Of a stretch of 64,000 nucleotides of DNA, positions 17,339 through 27,808 are shown piece by piece. Numbering within the stretch: position 1 is the first letter of the stretch; each line of letters begins with the position of its first letter. The DNA is from 'Nostoc azollae' 0708 (GTDB lineage Bacteria; Cyanobacteriota; Cyanobacteriia; Cyanobacteriales; Nostocaceae), in assembly GCF_000196515.1 (NCBI RefSeq), contig NC_014248.1, positions 62,001 to 126,000 of the forward strand, written 5' to 3'. The position numbers and the translations under genes are program-made. A model generated the notes under the pieces. That model searched no databases. It saw nothing but the letters and a program-made list of their open reading frames with translations, and was not told where the DNA came from.

Positions 17339-18493
17339 TTAAAAAATATCTGCTGGATCGGCGGAACGTAATTTTCTCATAGCGATTATTCCAGATATAA
17401 AACACATAAAAATTGTTAATATTAGCACCATGATGGCGCGTTCATGACTCATAAAAACTGGTAGAAGTGTAGCATCTCTAGCCACATGGTACATAAACAA
17501 AGCGCAAGCAAATCCAGGTAGATATCCTAAAACTGCTAACATGAATGCTTCTTGAAGAATGACAGTTAATAAATAGTTTTGTGTATAACCTATGGCTTTG
17601 AGGGTAGCATATTCAGACAAATGCTCTGTTACTTCTGTATACAAAATCTGATAAACAATTACAGTTCCGACAATAAAACCCATAATTGTTCCTAATGTGA
17701 AAATAAAGCCAATAGCGGTACTACTTGCCCAGTAATTTCTTTCATAGTCAATAAATTCTCGTTTGGTTAAAATATTGACATCTGTAGGTAAATAAGTTCG
17801 CAAATAGGCGGCGACTTGGTTGGGATCTGCTCCTGGTTTTAATTTAATTAAGCCAATATCAATTAATCCTCTTTGTCGGGTAGTAAATAACCGCAAAAAG
17901 TTGACATCGCTGGTAATTAGGTTTCCATCTGCACCAAAGGATGCACCTAAAGTAAATAATCCTGTGACTTTTATTTTTCGTCGTCTAACTTCTGCTGTTA
18001 CATTTTTTCCTTGATCAAAATCAGCGGCGATTGGACCATATTCAAGTCTGGAAGAACGGTCAAATAATACTACATCAGGTAGTTTAAGTTTATCTAAATT
18101 TTCCTCAACACCAGGTAAATCAAAGACATTAAGTTCAGGATTGATACCAAAAGTGAGGATGCTGCGGGGGCGACCTGTTATGGGATTTTTCCAGCTTGTG
18201 TAGTCCAAATATATGGGATATACTGACTCTACTGCTGGTAAATCTAAGGCTTTATATAATCGCCGTTGGGAAAAAGGTTTCATTGCTAACACGGCATTAG
18301 ATTGAGTGTTAATTAGAACAATGTCACCCTTTAAACTGCCGTGCATTCTGACGTTGCTGTAATATAGTGCATCTCGGAAACCAAGCTGCATAAACATCAA
18401 AATATCAGCGAAAGCAATACCTGACAAAGCCACAGCTAGGCGAGTTTTTTCCCTGGTTAGTTGTAGCCAAGATAAAGGTATTTTCTGAGTCAT
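17339..18493 (-). CDS. devC: DevC-type ABC transporter permease
   Basis: Permease of 384 aa with the MacB/FtsX layout. One helix lies near the N-terminus (TRLAVALSGIAFADILMFMQ), followed by a large periplasmic domain (about 45-250). Three C-terminal helices follow (GFIFTLGTIMGFIVGTVIVY, NYLLTVILQEAFMLAVLGYL, AIMVLILTIFMCFISGIIAM). The family hallmark MQLGFRDALYYSNVRMH is typical of DevC. It follows devB by 37 bp and precedes devA, forming one operon. Intact. Confidence 0.92.
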   Translation of the reverse strand: MTQKIPLSWLQLTREKTRLAVALSGIAFADILMFMQLGFRDALYYSNVRMHGSLKGDIVLINTQSNAVLAMKPFSQRRLYKALDLPAVESVYPIYLDYTSWKNPITGRPRSILTFGINPELNVFDLPGVEENLDKLKLPDVVLFDRSSRLEYGPIAADFDQGKNVTAEVRRRKIKVTGLFTLGASFGADGNLITSDVNFLRLFTTRQRGLIDIGLIKLKPGADPNQVAAYLRTYLPTDVNILTKREFIDYERNYWASSTAIGFIFTLGTIMGFIVGTVIVYQILYTEVTEHLSEYATLKAIGYTQNYLLTVILQEAFMLAVLGYLPGFACALFMYHVARDATLLPVFMSHERAIMVLILTIFMCFISGIIAMRKLRSADPADIF

Positions 18494-18530
18494 TTGCTAT
18501 GAGATATTGCAGTATCACTTCTTTGACTGA

Positions 18531-19970
18531 CTACTGTTTATGAGGAAGTTCATCGGTATTAATTTCTACCATAACTTTGGCATTTGTTAAACCGGAAACT
18601 CGCTGACTATAATTTGAGGGGAGAGCAATTTTTACTTCGACTACTCTGGCATCAATATCTGCGGCTGGATCGTTATTTAACACATCTTTTTTGCCAATTT
18701 TTCTGCCAATTTCGGTTATAGTTCCTTTTAATTGGTCGTTAAATGCGCCGTTATCACTGGTGATAGTCGCCCGTTGACCAACACGGATTTTACCAATACT
18801 ATCTTCAGGAATTTCTGCAACTACAAACATCTGATCAGTTTGTCCAATTTCAGCAATGCCATTTGTACTCATGACTTCCCCTGATTTGGTGTGAACTTTT
18901 AAAATTTCACCGGGGGTTGGTGCTTTGACGTAACTTAATTGCAGTTCTGCTTGGGCTTTTCTGATCACTGCCATTGCATTAGTAACTTGGGCTTGTGCCA
19001 TTTGTACATCAGTGGGACGAACATCAAGCAGTCTACTCAATCTGGCTCTTTCTTCGTCTATTTGCTTTTGCAAAGTGGCTACCGTTTTCTCGCGGGTAGC
19101 TGTGGCTTCGATTAGTTGCTGTTCTAAGGTGGCGAGCGTTTGAACTTGGGTAGCTCTGGCTTGTGCTATTTGTTGTTGTAATGTTCCCAGTGCTTCTCTC
19201 AAACTGGCTTGAGTTTCACGCAGTTGCTGATTAGCTGTAGCCGCACGCAAACGCCTTTTATCTCTTTCTTGCTGAGAAATAGCACCTTCTCCGTATAAAA
19301 ACTCATAGCGTCCGGCATCAACTTCAGCGTCACGCTGTTCAGCTTGTACTTTGGAAATGGTTGCTCTTAAACCGTCTTTTTGCCCTCTGAGTTCAGCTTC
19401 TAGACGTTTGATACCGGCTTGTTGAGCAACTTTTTCACCACTTAACTCGGCTGCTATGCGGGAAATGCTCGCTTGTTGAGCTTCTTTTTCCCCATTTAAC
19501 TGTGCTTGCAAACGCGCAATTATGGCTGCTTGAGCTTGAATATCTCTTGGGGAAGCAGCTCTTATTTGGCCTAAATTTGCACGAGATTCTTGCAGTTTGG
19601 CTTTTGCTTCTTCAACTGCAGCCATGTTACTATCACGGCTGTCTAAAATAGCAATGACTTGACCTTGCTGCACTCGTTGTCCTTCTCTGACTAAGAGTTG
19701 CTGCACTCGTGAACCTGCTGAGAGTCCTGAGTTAGGGGCAGCAATTTTAATCACTTCTCCTCGCGGTTCTAATCTTCCTATAGCACTGATGCTTCTAGGA
19801 GTTGGTGTCATGGATACGGAGGAAGTTAGTTTTTTTAATTGTTCAATTTTGGCTGTAGCTAGGTATCCAGCTGCGATCACTACAGGCACGGCTACAGCAA
19901 TTTTTAACCAAACTTTAGATTTTTCTAGTGTCTGTCCTGTTAACTTTGGCTTCTCACTCACCCTTGACAT
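18531..19970 (-). CDS. devB: DevB-type membrane fusion protein
   Basis: Adaptor protein of 479 aa. An N-terminal helix lies at about 22-43 (WLKIAVAVPVVIAAGYLATA). The first lipoyl half reads AIGRLEPRGEVIKIAAPNSG, as in DevB proteins. A very long coiled coil of Gln/Ala/Glu heptads follows (about 120-340), with internally repeated ELSGEK, ELRGQK and AEL units. The second lipoyl half is YVKAPTPGEILKVHTKSGEV, followed by the beta-barrel. First gene of the operon; its promoter should lie in 19971-20250. Confidence 0.92.
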   Translation of the reverse strand: MSRVSEKPKLTGQTLEKSKVWLKIAVAVPVVIAAGYLATAKIEQLKKLTSSVSMTPTPRSISAIGRLEPRGEVIKIAAPNSGLSAGSRVQQLLVREGQRVQQGQVIAILDSRDSNMAAVEEAKAKLQESRANLGQIRAASPRDIQAQAAIIARLQAQLNGEKEAQQASISRIAAELSGEKVAQQAGIKRLEAELRGQKDGLRATISKVQAEQRDAEVDAGRYEFLYGEGAISQQERDKRRLRAATANQQLRETQASLREALGTLQQQIAQARATQVQTLATLEQQLIEATATREKTVATLQKQIDEERARLSRLLDVRPTDVQMAQAQVTNAMAVIRKAQAELQLSYVKAPTPGEILKVHTKSGEVMSTNGIAEIGQTDQMFVVAEIPEDSIGKIRVGQRATITSDNGAFNDQLKGTITEIGRKIGKKDVLNNDPAADIDARVVEVKIALPSNYSQRVSGLTNAKVMVEINTDELPHKQ

Positions 19971-20250
19971 GGTATATTACCTATCTGATTTGTGCTGATG
20001 GAAGTAAAAAAGCAAATTAGCCTCAGTTGAAAAAAAATCAAACAATTTTAAATTTTAGATTTCCTTTAGTGAAGGGTTATGTAGCTTGCTTCTTTGCAGG
20101 ATTACCAAACAAGCTCAATCCCAAATCTAAAATCTAAAATCTAAAATTCGCACAGTCAAATTATCAGTTCCAGAACTTAACTGAACAGTTTTGAATTGGT
20201 ATAAATTTGGTAGATATAATAATGCAGTGATATTCTCGGCAGTAAACAAT

Positions 20251-20374
20251 CAGGACTTACGTAACTAGCATATTAGTATGGTGCGTCAGACCTATAAATT
20301 CGTTAGTATCAACAGATTTTTGACATCTGACTGACCCTACACGAGACATTAAGCGTGACACTTGCGTAAGTCCT
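20251..20374. repeat. MITE-like element with AGGACTTACG ends and target duplication
   Basis: Inverted ends AGGACTTACG (20252-20261) and CGTAAGTCCT (20365-20374) bound a 124-bp gene-free segment. AACAAT flanks it on both sides (20245-20250 and 20375-20380), consistent with a 6-bp target duplication. Elements with similar termini are common in cyanobacteria. Confidence 0.75.
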
Positions 20375-20537
20375 AACAATGCTATTACCAATATCAGTTA
20401 TTAGTTATCATTCTCTGAACTGTTCCCGGTTTATTGATTCGATAATTGAACGTAGATAAATGTGCCAAAAAATCTAAAATCCTCAATTTAAAATCTGAAA
20501 TTGGCACGGTTAAAAACGAATAGAAATATATCTATTT

Positions 20538-20590
20538 GTCATCCTATAACAGGATTTTAGCTTGAACCCACGGATAAAATCGGGGGCTTG
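20538..20590. repeat. Dispersed repeat (copy 2)
   Basis: GTCATCCTATAACAGGATTTT and CCCACGGATAAAATCGGGGG match the copy at 13882-13935 and, in the second half, the partial copy at 22824-22850. Confidence 0.6.
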
Positions 20591-20891
20591 TACCATCAAG
20601 AAATTGTTGATTAATTAGAGCATTTTTAACATCACCGTTTACCTAACTTGATTGTTAACTAGATTGTTACTGCGTATTGCAGTTAAATGAAGTGAAAAAT
20701 TTAATGGCAAAGCTGTGCAACCACAGGCTTTTATTGCTGACGGCTAACCGCTGATTGGTGAATACTAACGTTTTTAGACTCCATGAGAATTCGGTTAAAT
20801 GAATTCTACATTCATCAGTTGCAGGAAAACGTAACGGAACTTACAGATAGAGAGATGAGGATATGGGAAATGTGAGGAGATGGAGATATGA

Positions 20892-21629
20892 TTATTGTGG
20901 CAAGTCAAATAATACAGTGGTCATGTAATTTTCTGCCCAATCTGTACCAAAAGCCCTTTCTAAAACTCGACGGGTTTTATCATTTTGCTGCTGTTTGGTA
21001 CAATAATTTTTCTGCCCAGCGATAATCTGATCTACTTTTTCTGATGCTACAGGACTAGATGCGAGCGCTTGAGTACAATGAATATCTAAAAAGTCTTTTA
21101 CACGCTGGAGAAACATTGATTCTTCTTCAACAGATACAGGACGAACAAAGATACAAAAATCAGAAAATATCTTTCCCCATTCTGGTAATTCACGGGGTTG
21201 GGAGAATTCAAATTTGGTTAAATTGCTCAGATCAGAATTATAACCATCTGGTAAAATACGTTCTAAGTTTACAGGAGAAAGGTCAGCAATAGCAGCACTA
21301 ATTTGACCTCTCCCTCCAACTAAATCGCAACCAAACATGGGAATGTCATATTCTGGACAGGGAAACATCACGCAATGCAAAATATCTAAGATATTTCCCA
21401 CTCTCGCTAGTTCCAAGTGGATTTTGCGGAACTGTGGTGTTTGATAACAGCGGTTTTCTATAATCAGTTTTTCCCCTTCTAGTCTACCTTCTACATATCC
21501 CAATTCCGCTGGTAAATGATAGGTTGATAAATCTAGGTGTTGATGCCAAACTGATTCTATACAATCAGCTAGTTGACGAATCAGGGGATGTTGTTCTTCA
21601 CGGAGAGAGGGGGTAAAAGTGGAAGACAT
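20892..21629 (-). CDS. pcyA: Phycocyanobilin:ferredoxin oxidoreductase
   Basis: Bilin reductase of 245 aa, the normal length for PcyA. It converts biliverdin IXalpha to phycocyanobilin using ferredoxin, supplying the phycobilisome and phytochrome chromophore. Recognised by the HPLIRQLADCIESVWHQHLD start, the VMFPCPEYDIPMFGCDLVGG core, where the Asp lies in the bilin pocket, and the AFGTDWAENYMTTVLFDLP end. Single gene, intact. It supports a phycobilisome-containing organism. Confidence 0.95.
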   Translation of the reverse strand: MSSTFTPSLREEQHPLIRQLADCIESVWHQHLDLSTYHLPAELGYVEGRLEGEKLIIENRCYQTPQFRKIHLELARVGNILDILHCVMFPCPEYDIPMFGCDLVGGRGQISAAIADLSPVNLERILPDGYNSDLSNLTKFEFSQPRELPEWGKIFSDFCIFVRPVSVEEESMFLQRVKDFLDIHCTQALASSPVASEKVDQIIAGQKNYCTKQQQNDKTRRVLERAFGTDWAENYMTTVLFDLPQ

Positions 21630-21813
21630 ATTATTTGAACCATGTAATTTAGTGTCTAGTTTACAATTAGTAAGTACATTCTGTTATATGGAGAAATATA
21701 AACACACAACTATACTTTAGTTTGATAATTTTCGGTTAACTGAATCGGCAATAGAAAAAAATTTATGTAACAAGATTTACGCAAAAATAAAAAAAACAAC
21801 AAAACAATGAAAT

Positions 21814-22125
21814 ATGAGCTATGACAGAACCCTTAAATACTTAATTGAAGAATATCCTCAAGCCATTGTTCAATGGTTACTTAATATTATGCAAGAATCT
21901 GTCGTGTATCAAAAAATCATTCGAGAAGGTTTGGAACAGGGAAGAGGTTCTGAAGTTAAATTAATTATGCGTCTACTTCAGCGTCGTTTGGGAAAAATAG
22001 GTATTGAAATTCAAAATCAAATTCAAGATTTATCTCTTACACAGTTATAAGATCCAGGCTAAGCTTTATTAGATTTTCAAACTGAAGGTGACTTAATTAG
22101 TTGGTTGAGTGAGCATTGTCATTGA
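21814..22125 (+). pseudogene. Rpn/DUF4351-type gene, internally deleted with two stops
   Basis: The start (MSYDRTLKYLIEEYPQAIVQ) resembles the N-terminus of Rpn-family (PD-(D/E)XK transposase-like) proteins. It jumps directly to a DUF4351-like C-terminus (EVKLIMRLLQRRLGKI). TAA interrupts the frame at 22048, and a second TAA follows four codons later; the family pattern then resumes in frame (ALLDFQTEGDLISWLSEH). Both stops fit GAA-to-TAA changes. The catalytic middle is missing. Confidence 0.8.
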
Positions 22126-22159
22126 AAAAGTAATCTTTTCTCAAAACGAACAATAATCA

Positions 22160-22753
22160 CTATTGCCAAAAATCAACTACCTCATACCCCAATTCAGCTA
22201 ACATCTGCCGTAGTAGGGGTAAACTCAAGCCAATTACATTACTGTGACAACCTTCGATTTTTTCAACAAATAAACTACCAAACCCTTCTAAAGCAAAAGC
22301 TCCAGCACATTTAAGAGGTTCATCTGTGGCTACATAAGCTTGAATTGCGCGCTCGCTCATCGTCCCAAAATAAACCCTAGTAACTTGGCACTTGACAATA
22401 GCATAACTTTGTGAGGTGTCAATCAACACATGACCAGTGTACAAGTCACCAAAATTACCTTGCATTAACTTCCACCGGGCGAGCGCTTCGTCTGCATCTC
22501 CAGGTTTACCATAAATCTCACCATCAATAGCTAAAACCGAATCACAACCCATAACCAAAGCCGATGGAAATTGTGAAACCACAGTTTCTGCTTTACGCTG
22601 AGCCAGCGTTTTTACCAATTCTCCTGGTTCAGTCAGTTGTATTTGCGACTCATCAAAATCACTAGGGCAAATTATCGGTTCAATACCCACAGTTTGCAAC
22701 AAGCGACGACGGGCAGGAGAAGCAGAAGCAAGTATAAATTGAGGAATGGTCAT
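22160..22753 (-). CDS. maf: Maf-like nucleotide pyrophosphatase
   Basis: Protein of 197 aa, started at [20 protein letters not shown] (ATG at 22753), where the family signature S-x-SPxRR begins. Further family residues: [28 protein letters not shown] and [20 protein letters not shown]. Maf proteins hydrolyse non-canonical or canonical nucleoside triphosphates and affect septum formation in some bacteria. An in-frame upstream ATG at 22777 is unlikely. Intact, same strand as psbP-like but separated by about 190 bp. Confidence 0.92.
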   Translation of the reverse strand: MTIPQFILASASPARRRLLQTVGIEPIICPSDFDESQIQLTEPGELVKTLAQRKAETVVSQFPSALVMGCDSVLAIDGEIYGKPGDADEALARWKLMQGNFGDLYTGHVLIDTSQSYAIVKCQVTRVYFGTMSERAIQAYVATDEPLKCAGAFALEGFGSLFVEKIEGCHSNVIGLSLPLLRQMLAELGYEVVDFWQ

Positions 22754-22823
22754 AGTCAACCCCTTCGGGGAATTCAAAATAGTGCTTACAGCAGGCTACG
22801 CCAACAAAATTCAAAATTGAAGA

Positions 22824-22850
22824 CCCCACGAATAAATCCGGGGGCTTGTA
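22824..22850. repeat. Dispersed repeat (partial copy 3)
   Basis: CCCACGAATAAATCCGGGGG followed by CTTGTA matches the second half of the repeat at 20538-20590. Confidence 0.5.
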
Positions 22851-22946
22851 TCCTGATTGTTTTTGGTCAAGAATATAGGTAATTTGTAATTGCTCACCAG
22901 AACGACTCTACTCCCAGTCCCCATTACCCATTCTCCAATCACCTGA

Positions 22947-23492
22947 TTAATACACCGTAAAAGAATTTACAAGTTCATAAATTGTGCGTTGAAGTTTGTT
23001 CCAACGCTTTTCTGGTATTGAAGCATTAAAAGTAAAAAGCTTACCACGACTCACAGCTACACTAGATACATTGTGACGTTTTTGCTGATTGGCGAGAGTG
23101 ATCTCATACTCTAGAACGTAGTAAGTTTTACCATCGACTTCTTTTTGACCAACATTGATTAATTCAGCTGAACGCCCAGAATCTACAGGAGCAAGAGCAG
23201 ATTTACCTAAATTATATCCTACTTCTGTCGGTGTCCCTAGTTCTGTCAAAGTCCTACCGTCAGGAACAGGACTAATCACCACAGAGACATTTTCTGATAC
23301 CTCAATTAAATCGTGAAATACCACATCGGGACCGTTGGCAACTTTAACTTGCAACCAACCATTAGGATATAAAAACTGATAACCATCAGCACTATCTATA
23401 AAGCTTTTAAGTCCATAAGCATTAGCTACACTAGGGTTACTCAGGCTGATACTGAACACCAAGACCAAGATTAACGCAATTCGTTTCCACAT
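22947..23492 (-). CDS. PsbP-family photosystem II protein
   Basis: Luminal protein of 181 aa. I choose the ATG at 23492 because it opens a clean signal peptide (MWKRIALILVLVFSISLSNP...ANA). The PsbP fold is seen in YGLKSFIDSADGYQFLYPNG, VVFHDLIEVSENVSVVISPV and YYVLEYEI. CyanoP is usually a lipoprotein; here no Cys lipobox is visible and an Ala-x-Ala cleavage site is more likely. It assists photosystem II assembly or stability. Intact. Confidence 0.88.
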   Translation of the reverse strand: MWKRIALILVLVFSISLSNPSVANAYGLKSFIDSADGYQFLYPNGWLQVKVANGPDVVFHDLIEVSENVSVVISPVPDGRTLTELGTPTEVGYNLGKSALAPVDSGRSAELINVGQKEVDGKTYYVLEYEITLANQQKRHNVSSVAVSRGKLFTFNASIPEKRWNKLQRTIYELVNSFTVY

Positions 23493-23624
23493 TTGACAAA
23501 AGTCCTTTGGGCTGGAAGCAATATATGACAAGGATGATTGCAAGTTTTTATTCTCCCATTAATAGGTACGCTTTCGGGGTAAATTTCACGCAGAAGCGCA
23601 GAGGTACGGAGAATGAGAGAAGGT

Positions 23625-23969
23625 TTATTTTACTTCTAGTTCTGAAGGTTGCTCTTCTAATTCTCCCAGTGAAGAAATAATCACAGCTGGTCTATCAGGA
23701 AATTCTGCTACAAGTTTTAGCTCTCCTCCCATAGCTTTTAGGTAACTACGCAATGTAGAAAGAAGGAGGTGAGCACGTTTTTCCAGCCTAGAAACACTAT
23801 CTTGGGGAGTTCCTAATAGTTCTGCCATAGATTCTTGAGTTAATTTTCCGGCTTTTCTGATATCTTGAGGCCTCATGTTTTCAACAATAAGCTCTTGAGC
23901 GTGAGGTTCAATTTTTGCTCGACATGCTGGTGGGAGTTGTACCATTACATCACTCAGTTTTGTGGCCAT
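23625..23969 (-). CDS. XRE-type antitoxin (HigA-like)
   Basis: Protein of 114 aa with a helix-turn-helix at about 41-65 (LTQESMAELLGTPQDSVSRL). It is the partner type found downstream of phage Gp49-like HigB toxins, and the dead toxin gene lies 46 bp upstream (24016-24350), in toxin-antitoxin order. The reading frame is complete, so the antitoxin outlived its toxin. In this state it may act only as a DNA-binding regulator, or be neutral. Confidence 0.85.
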   Translation of the reverse strand: MATKLSDVMVQLPPACRAKIEPHAQELIVENMRPQDIRKAGKLTQESMAELLGTPQDSVSRLEKRAHLLLSTLRSYLKAMGGELKLVAEFPDRPAVIISSLGELEEQPSELEVK

Positions 23970-24015
23970 ATCTTCATTCTCCTTTGTCTTTTAATTCCTG
24001 AAGATGGGAGTCAAA

Positions 24016-24350
24016 TCACTTATCTGCTTTTGCAATCAGTCGTTTGTAAAATCTTTTTTCACTTGTCCCTGCTTTGTTACCAGCTACAAGTAATATTGCT
24101 TCTTCTTTGGGTCAAAAGCAAATGCTAATCGCCATACACCATCATCTGCATAAAAACGAATATTTACTCTTCACCCCAAACCCCCTTCTTTTAAGGATTC
24201 CATCAATTTACGCTTACGTCCATGAACTAGCGTTAGCTTTTCCCAATATTTTACCGAATCGGCTTTTCTCCCAGATGCTAAATAAGCTGCGCGTGCTTGT
24301 TTTAGCCAATCAACTGCGTCACTATAATATTTTCCCTTGCTGGCATCCAT
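24016..24350 (-). pseudogene. HigB/Gp49-type RelE-like toxin, inactivated
   Basis: From ATG at 24350 the frame reads a HigB-like start (DSVKYWEKLTLVHGRKRKLM) up to LKEGGLG, then TGA. The family continues in frame (RVNIRFYADDGVWRLAFAFD), then needs a one-base correction in the AAGAAGAAG run to read EAILLVAGNKAG...FYKRLIAKADK and stop at 24016. One nonsense codon and one frameshift remove the toxin. Confidence 0.85.
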
Positions 24351-24353
24351 AAT

Positions 24354-25927
24354 TCAATCAGCACGACGACGCGAATTAGCAATTACCCAGTTAGGTTTAT
24401 AGGGAACAGCAGCGGTCATGACTCTGTGAATTAAATCGTTATGATAACCATCCAGTTCACTGACAATCTTGATTGCATCATCTATTAATCCTTCATCTAA
24501 AAATATATATACTTTGGCTGATTCTGAACCCCAACCTCTATAGGTGCGGATTATTTTTAATAAATCCAATTTCTCATTTTCCTAACCTTCACCAACCAAG
24601 GTTTTGATTTCTTGGTAATCTGCAATTATTAAATTTGTAAAATAGCTTTATTTACTAATAATTTGGCTTGATTATTTACCAATTCATCTGCTAAACTACT
24701 TTTCTAGATTCCTAGTTAAAATTGACAATCTCCTGGTAAATTCAATCCTGTCTTAGCAATTTATAAAGCCTGGTTTAATTTCCCCTCTTATGCTAAAGTT
24801 TTCGCTAAACTAAAAGCCTGTTCCATTCTTTTTATCTGGGTCTGGGCTGCTTGCATTGCTTCTTCAACTGTGCCTAAAGGCCCTAACATGGCTAGATAAT
24901 GTTGACTTTTCCCTTCTGCTTCTGCTAAATAAAAATATTCTTTTCTGCTAAATACAAATATTCTTAATGACGTTGTTGTCTTTCTAATATTGTAAGACGA
25001 ATCAATGCTAAATCATCTGCAAATTCTGGGACTTCTTCTGTCCAAACTCCTCTGGGAGTAATGTTTCCCATCATAACTTGTATTAATCTTGGTTGATACC
25101 AATCGTGATATAAGGCTTCTAAACTCATGGGAAAATCAGCATTCCATTCATCTTGCGATGTTTCTAAATTTACTTGGATGTCTACTTTCTCTTCTGGATT
25201 AAGTTCAGTGGAAAGAATTGCTTGAGTCCAAGGATAATTTAATTCCTGAACAATTTCATCATTTTCTGGGCCGTATTCGGCTACTTCATCGCATTTTTCC
25301 ACACAGGTAGCGGTAATGGCTTCCAAAATTGTGATCCCATTATGTCCTTCCCCACGTTCGCAATAATCTACCGCAATGTTTACCAACTTCAGCATTCCAA
25401 ATCCTACATACTATACCGGAGAATTTGACCTACTTACTGGCAATAGGGAACTATATCAATGGTAATCTCTGATTTGGTAGGTTTTCCCACAGATATGGCA
25501 TTTGTCATCCAACTGACTTGTTGATCAATGGCTTCTAGTATGTGCGGATGTTATGCTACCAACGCTCCCAGCAGCTTTTGGGTTCGGATATCATCTAGGC
25601 GATTGAGTAGTTCTTCCAAGCTGGGACAATGTTCAGTAATTTCAGGCTGACCCATACAAATAAGCATCGTCGCCACGATATGTTTACACCATCCTTCTAA
25701 GTGGTAAGGACAGCTACACCGCCAAAACTTTAACCAATCACGTTTAAACTAATATTGACGTGGTAGATTTTAGCTTCAGTGCCTTCAACTTCAGCCTGAA
25801 AGGTTTTTTTCCCACGTTGGGTTAGAGAAATGACAGCACCCACGTCATAATATGCCTCTCCTTTCTGGAAAGATTTGGCGTTGGCATGACGGCGAATCGT
25901 AAATTCACTGAATAGGGAAATAGACAT
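24354..25927 (-). pseudogene. SWIM zinc-finger protein, degraded
   Basis: Pieces on the minus strand are in family order. The N-terminus is at 25730-25927 (FTIRRHANAKSFQKGEAYYD). The SWIM motif lies near 25670-25700 (CSCPYHLEGWCKH, the Cys and His ligands intact). Next come LEELLNRLDDIRTQKLLGAL with a stop, then 24964-25395 (TWTQ-like acidic repeat region), then 24354-24569 (IIRTYRGWGSESAKVYIFLD). Several stops and frameshifts separate them. The intact parent is a common cyanobacterial protein of unknown role. It directly abuts the dead toxin gene. Confidence 0.85.
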
Positions 25928-26216
25928 GGGACCGTACTTTAATCGGCTACCCCTACCCCTGTGGAAATTTTAGGGCTGGATAAATATTACCTTGACTGTC
26001 GGTATGTCAATCATGAGTTGTAATGAAACTCAAAGTTACACGAAAATCCGCTAAAATTACAAAATGTCAAGAAAAACCCATGATCAACATATAACTATAA
26101 TTTTTTTCTGAACACTACAGTCATCCTCATTCTCAACACTAACGCATTGGGTGAAATGTTTTAAAAGGGGCATATCAAGTTAAAAATAAGTAGACTAAAA
26201 AAACGGGGAGACTAAC

Positions 26217-27647
26217 GTGAGTTCTGGATTCGATTACGATTTAGTGATTATCGGCGCAGGTGTAGGTGGACATGGCGCAGCCCTACATGCTGTCAACTAT
26301 GGTCTGAAAACAGCGATTATTGAAGCAGCACACATGGGGGGAACCTGTGTCAACCGGGGCTGTATTCCCTCCAAGGCGCTTTTAGCAGCTTCAGGAAGGG
26401 TGCGGGAGTTACGCAATGCCCACCACCTCAAATCTTTGGGAATTCAGATTGGTAATGTAGAATTTGATCGGCAAGCGATCGCTAATCATGCCAATAATCT
26501 TGTTTCTAAAATTCAAGGAGACTTAACCAACAGCCTCAAACGCTTGGGAGTCGATATCATCCGGGGTTGGGGAAAATTAGCTGAAACACAAAAAGTCTCT
26601 GTCACCACAGATAAGGGTGAAAGAAGCATCACGGCTCAAAACATCATTCTTTCCCCCGGTTCTGTTCCCTTCGTTCCTCCCGGAATTGAAATAGACGGCA
26701 AAACAGTCTTTACCAGTGACCAAGGGGTAAAATTAGAATCTCTACCCAAGTGGATAGCAATTATTGGTAGCGGTTACATTGGTTTGGAATTTTCTGATAT
26801 TTACACCGCTTTGGGCTGTGAAATCACAATGATTGAAGCCCTAGACCTGTTAATGCCAGGATTTGACCGCGACATTGCTAAACTAGCAGAACGGGTTTTA
26901 ATTACTCCCCGTGATATTGAAACCAAAGTCGGGATTTACGCCAAAAGGATTATTCCTGGTTCTCCAGTTGTGATTGAGTTAGCCGATTTCCAAACTAAAG
27001 ACTATTTAGAAGTATTGGAAGTTGATGCTTGCTTAGTAGCTACAGGCCGCATCCCGGCTACCCAAAATCTTGGTTTAGATTCTGTCGGTGTGGAACTTGA
27101 TGGACGGAAATTTATTCCTGTTAACGATTGTATGGCAGTACTTTCAGCCGGTGAAGTTGTTCCCCATCTCTGGGCTATTGGTGATGCTAACGGGAAAATG
27201 ATGTTGGCACACGCAGCTTCGGCACAAGGTATCATAGCTGTAGAAAATATCCTTGGTAAAGACAAAAAAGCAGACTATCGCAGCATTCCCGCAGCAGCCT
27301 TTACCCATCCAGAAGTTAGTTATGTGGGTTTAACTGAAACAGCAGCCCAAGAAATGGGTTTAGCTGAAGGATTTGAAATTGGTATTAGTAAGAGTTACTT
27401 CAAAGGTAATTCTAAAGCTTTAGCAGAAAATGAAGCTGATGGCATCGCCAAGGTGATTTACCGTAAAGATACAGGTGAAGTCTTGGGTGTGCATATTTTC
27501 GGTTTACACGCTTCTGATTTAATTCACGAAGCATCCGCAGCAGTTGCACAACGTCAGTCTGTAAAAGACCTGGCTTATTTAGTTCACGCCCATCCTACAC
27601 TATCCGAAGTTCTGGATGAAGCTTACAAACGAGCTATCGCAAGTTAA
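26217..27647 (+). CDS. lpdA: Dihydrolipoyl dehydrogenase (E3)
   Basis: FAD/NAD flavoenzyme of 476 aa that reoxidises lipoamide in pyruvate dehydrogenase and the glycine cleavage system. Seen: the FAD-binding [16 protein letters not shown]; the redox disulfide [13 protein letters not shown], where cyanobacteria have the usual CxxxxC; the NAD motif [13 protein letters not shown]; and the C-terminal His-Glu in HAHPTLSE. Start is GTG at 26217 with GGGGAG seven bases upstream. Intact; alone in its unit, upstream of trpC on the same strand. Confidence 0.95.
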   Translation: MSSGFDYDLVIIGAGVGGHGAALHAVNYGLKTAIIEAAHMGGTCVNRGCIPSKALLAASGRVRELRNAHHLKSLGIQIGNVEFDRQAIANHANNLVSKIQGDLTNSLKRLGVDIIRGWGKLAETQKVSVTTDKGERSITAQNIILSPGSVPFVPPGIEIDGKTVFTSDQGVKLESLPKWIAIIGSGYIGLEFSDIYTALGCEITMIEALDLLMPGFDRDIAKLAERVLITPRDIETKVGIYAKRIIPGSPVVIELADFQTKDYLEVLEVDACLVATGRIPATQNLGLDSVGVELDGRKFIPVNDCMAVLSAGEVVPHLWAIGDANGKMMLAHAASAQGIIAVENILGKDKKADYRSIPAAAFTHPEVSYVGLTETAAQEMGLAEGFEIGISKSYFKGNSKALAENEADGIAKVIYRKDTGEVLGVHIFGLHASDLIHEASAAVAQRQSVKDLAYLVHAHPTLSEVLDEAYKRAIAS

Positions 27648-27670
27648 TTGAAGGCAGGAGGCAGAAGGAA

Positions 27671-27712
27671 GGCAAAAGGCAAAAGGCAAAAGGCAAAAGG
27701 CAAAAGGCAAAA
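27671..27712. repeat. (GGCAAAA)6 heptamer repeat
   Basis: Six perfect GGCAAAA units between lpdA and trpC, followed by imperfect CCCCAATCCTCAGTCCCC-type repeats to 27808. A typical Nostocales short tandem repeat. Confidence 0.95.
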
Positions 27713-27808
27713 GATAAATATTCTTCCCCTGCTTCCCCAATCCTCAGTCCCCTGCTTCCCCAATCTTCAGTCCCCATCTTCCCCAATCCTCAGTCCCCAG
27801 TCCCCACA

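Larger units (their letters stand above)
19971..20891. other. Intergenic region between devB and pcyA
   Basis: About 920 bp without a gene. It holds the MITE at 20251-20374, a dispersed repeat at 20538-20590, near-repeats of AAATCTAAAATCTAAAAT, and presumably the devB promoter at its left end. Confidence 0.6.
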
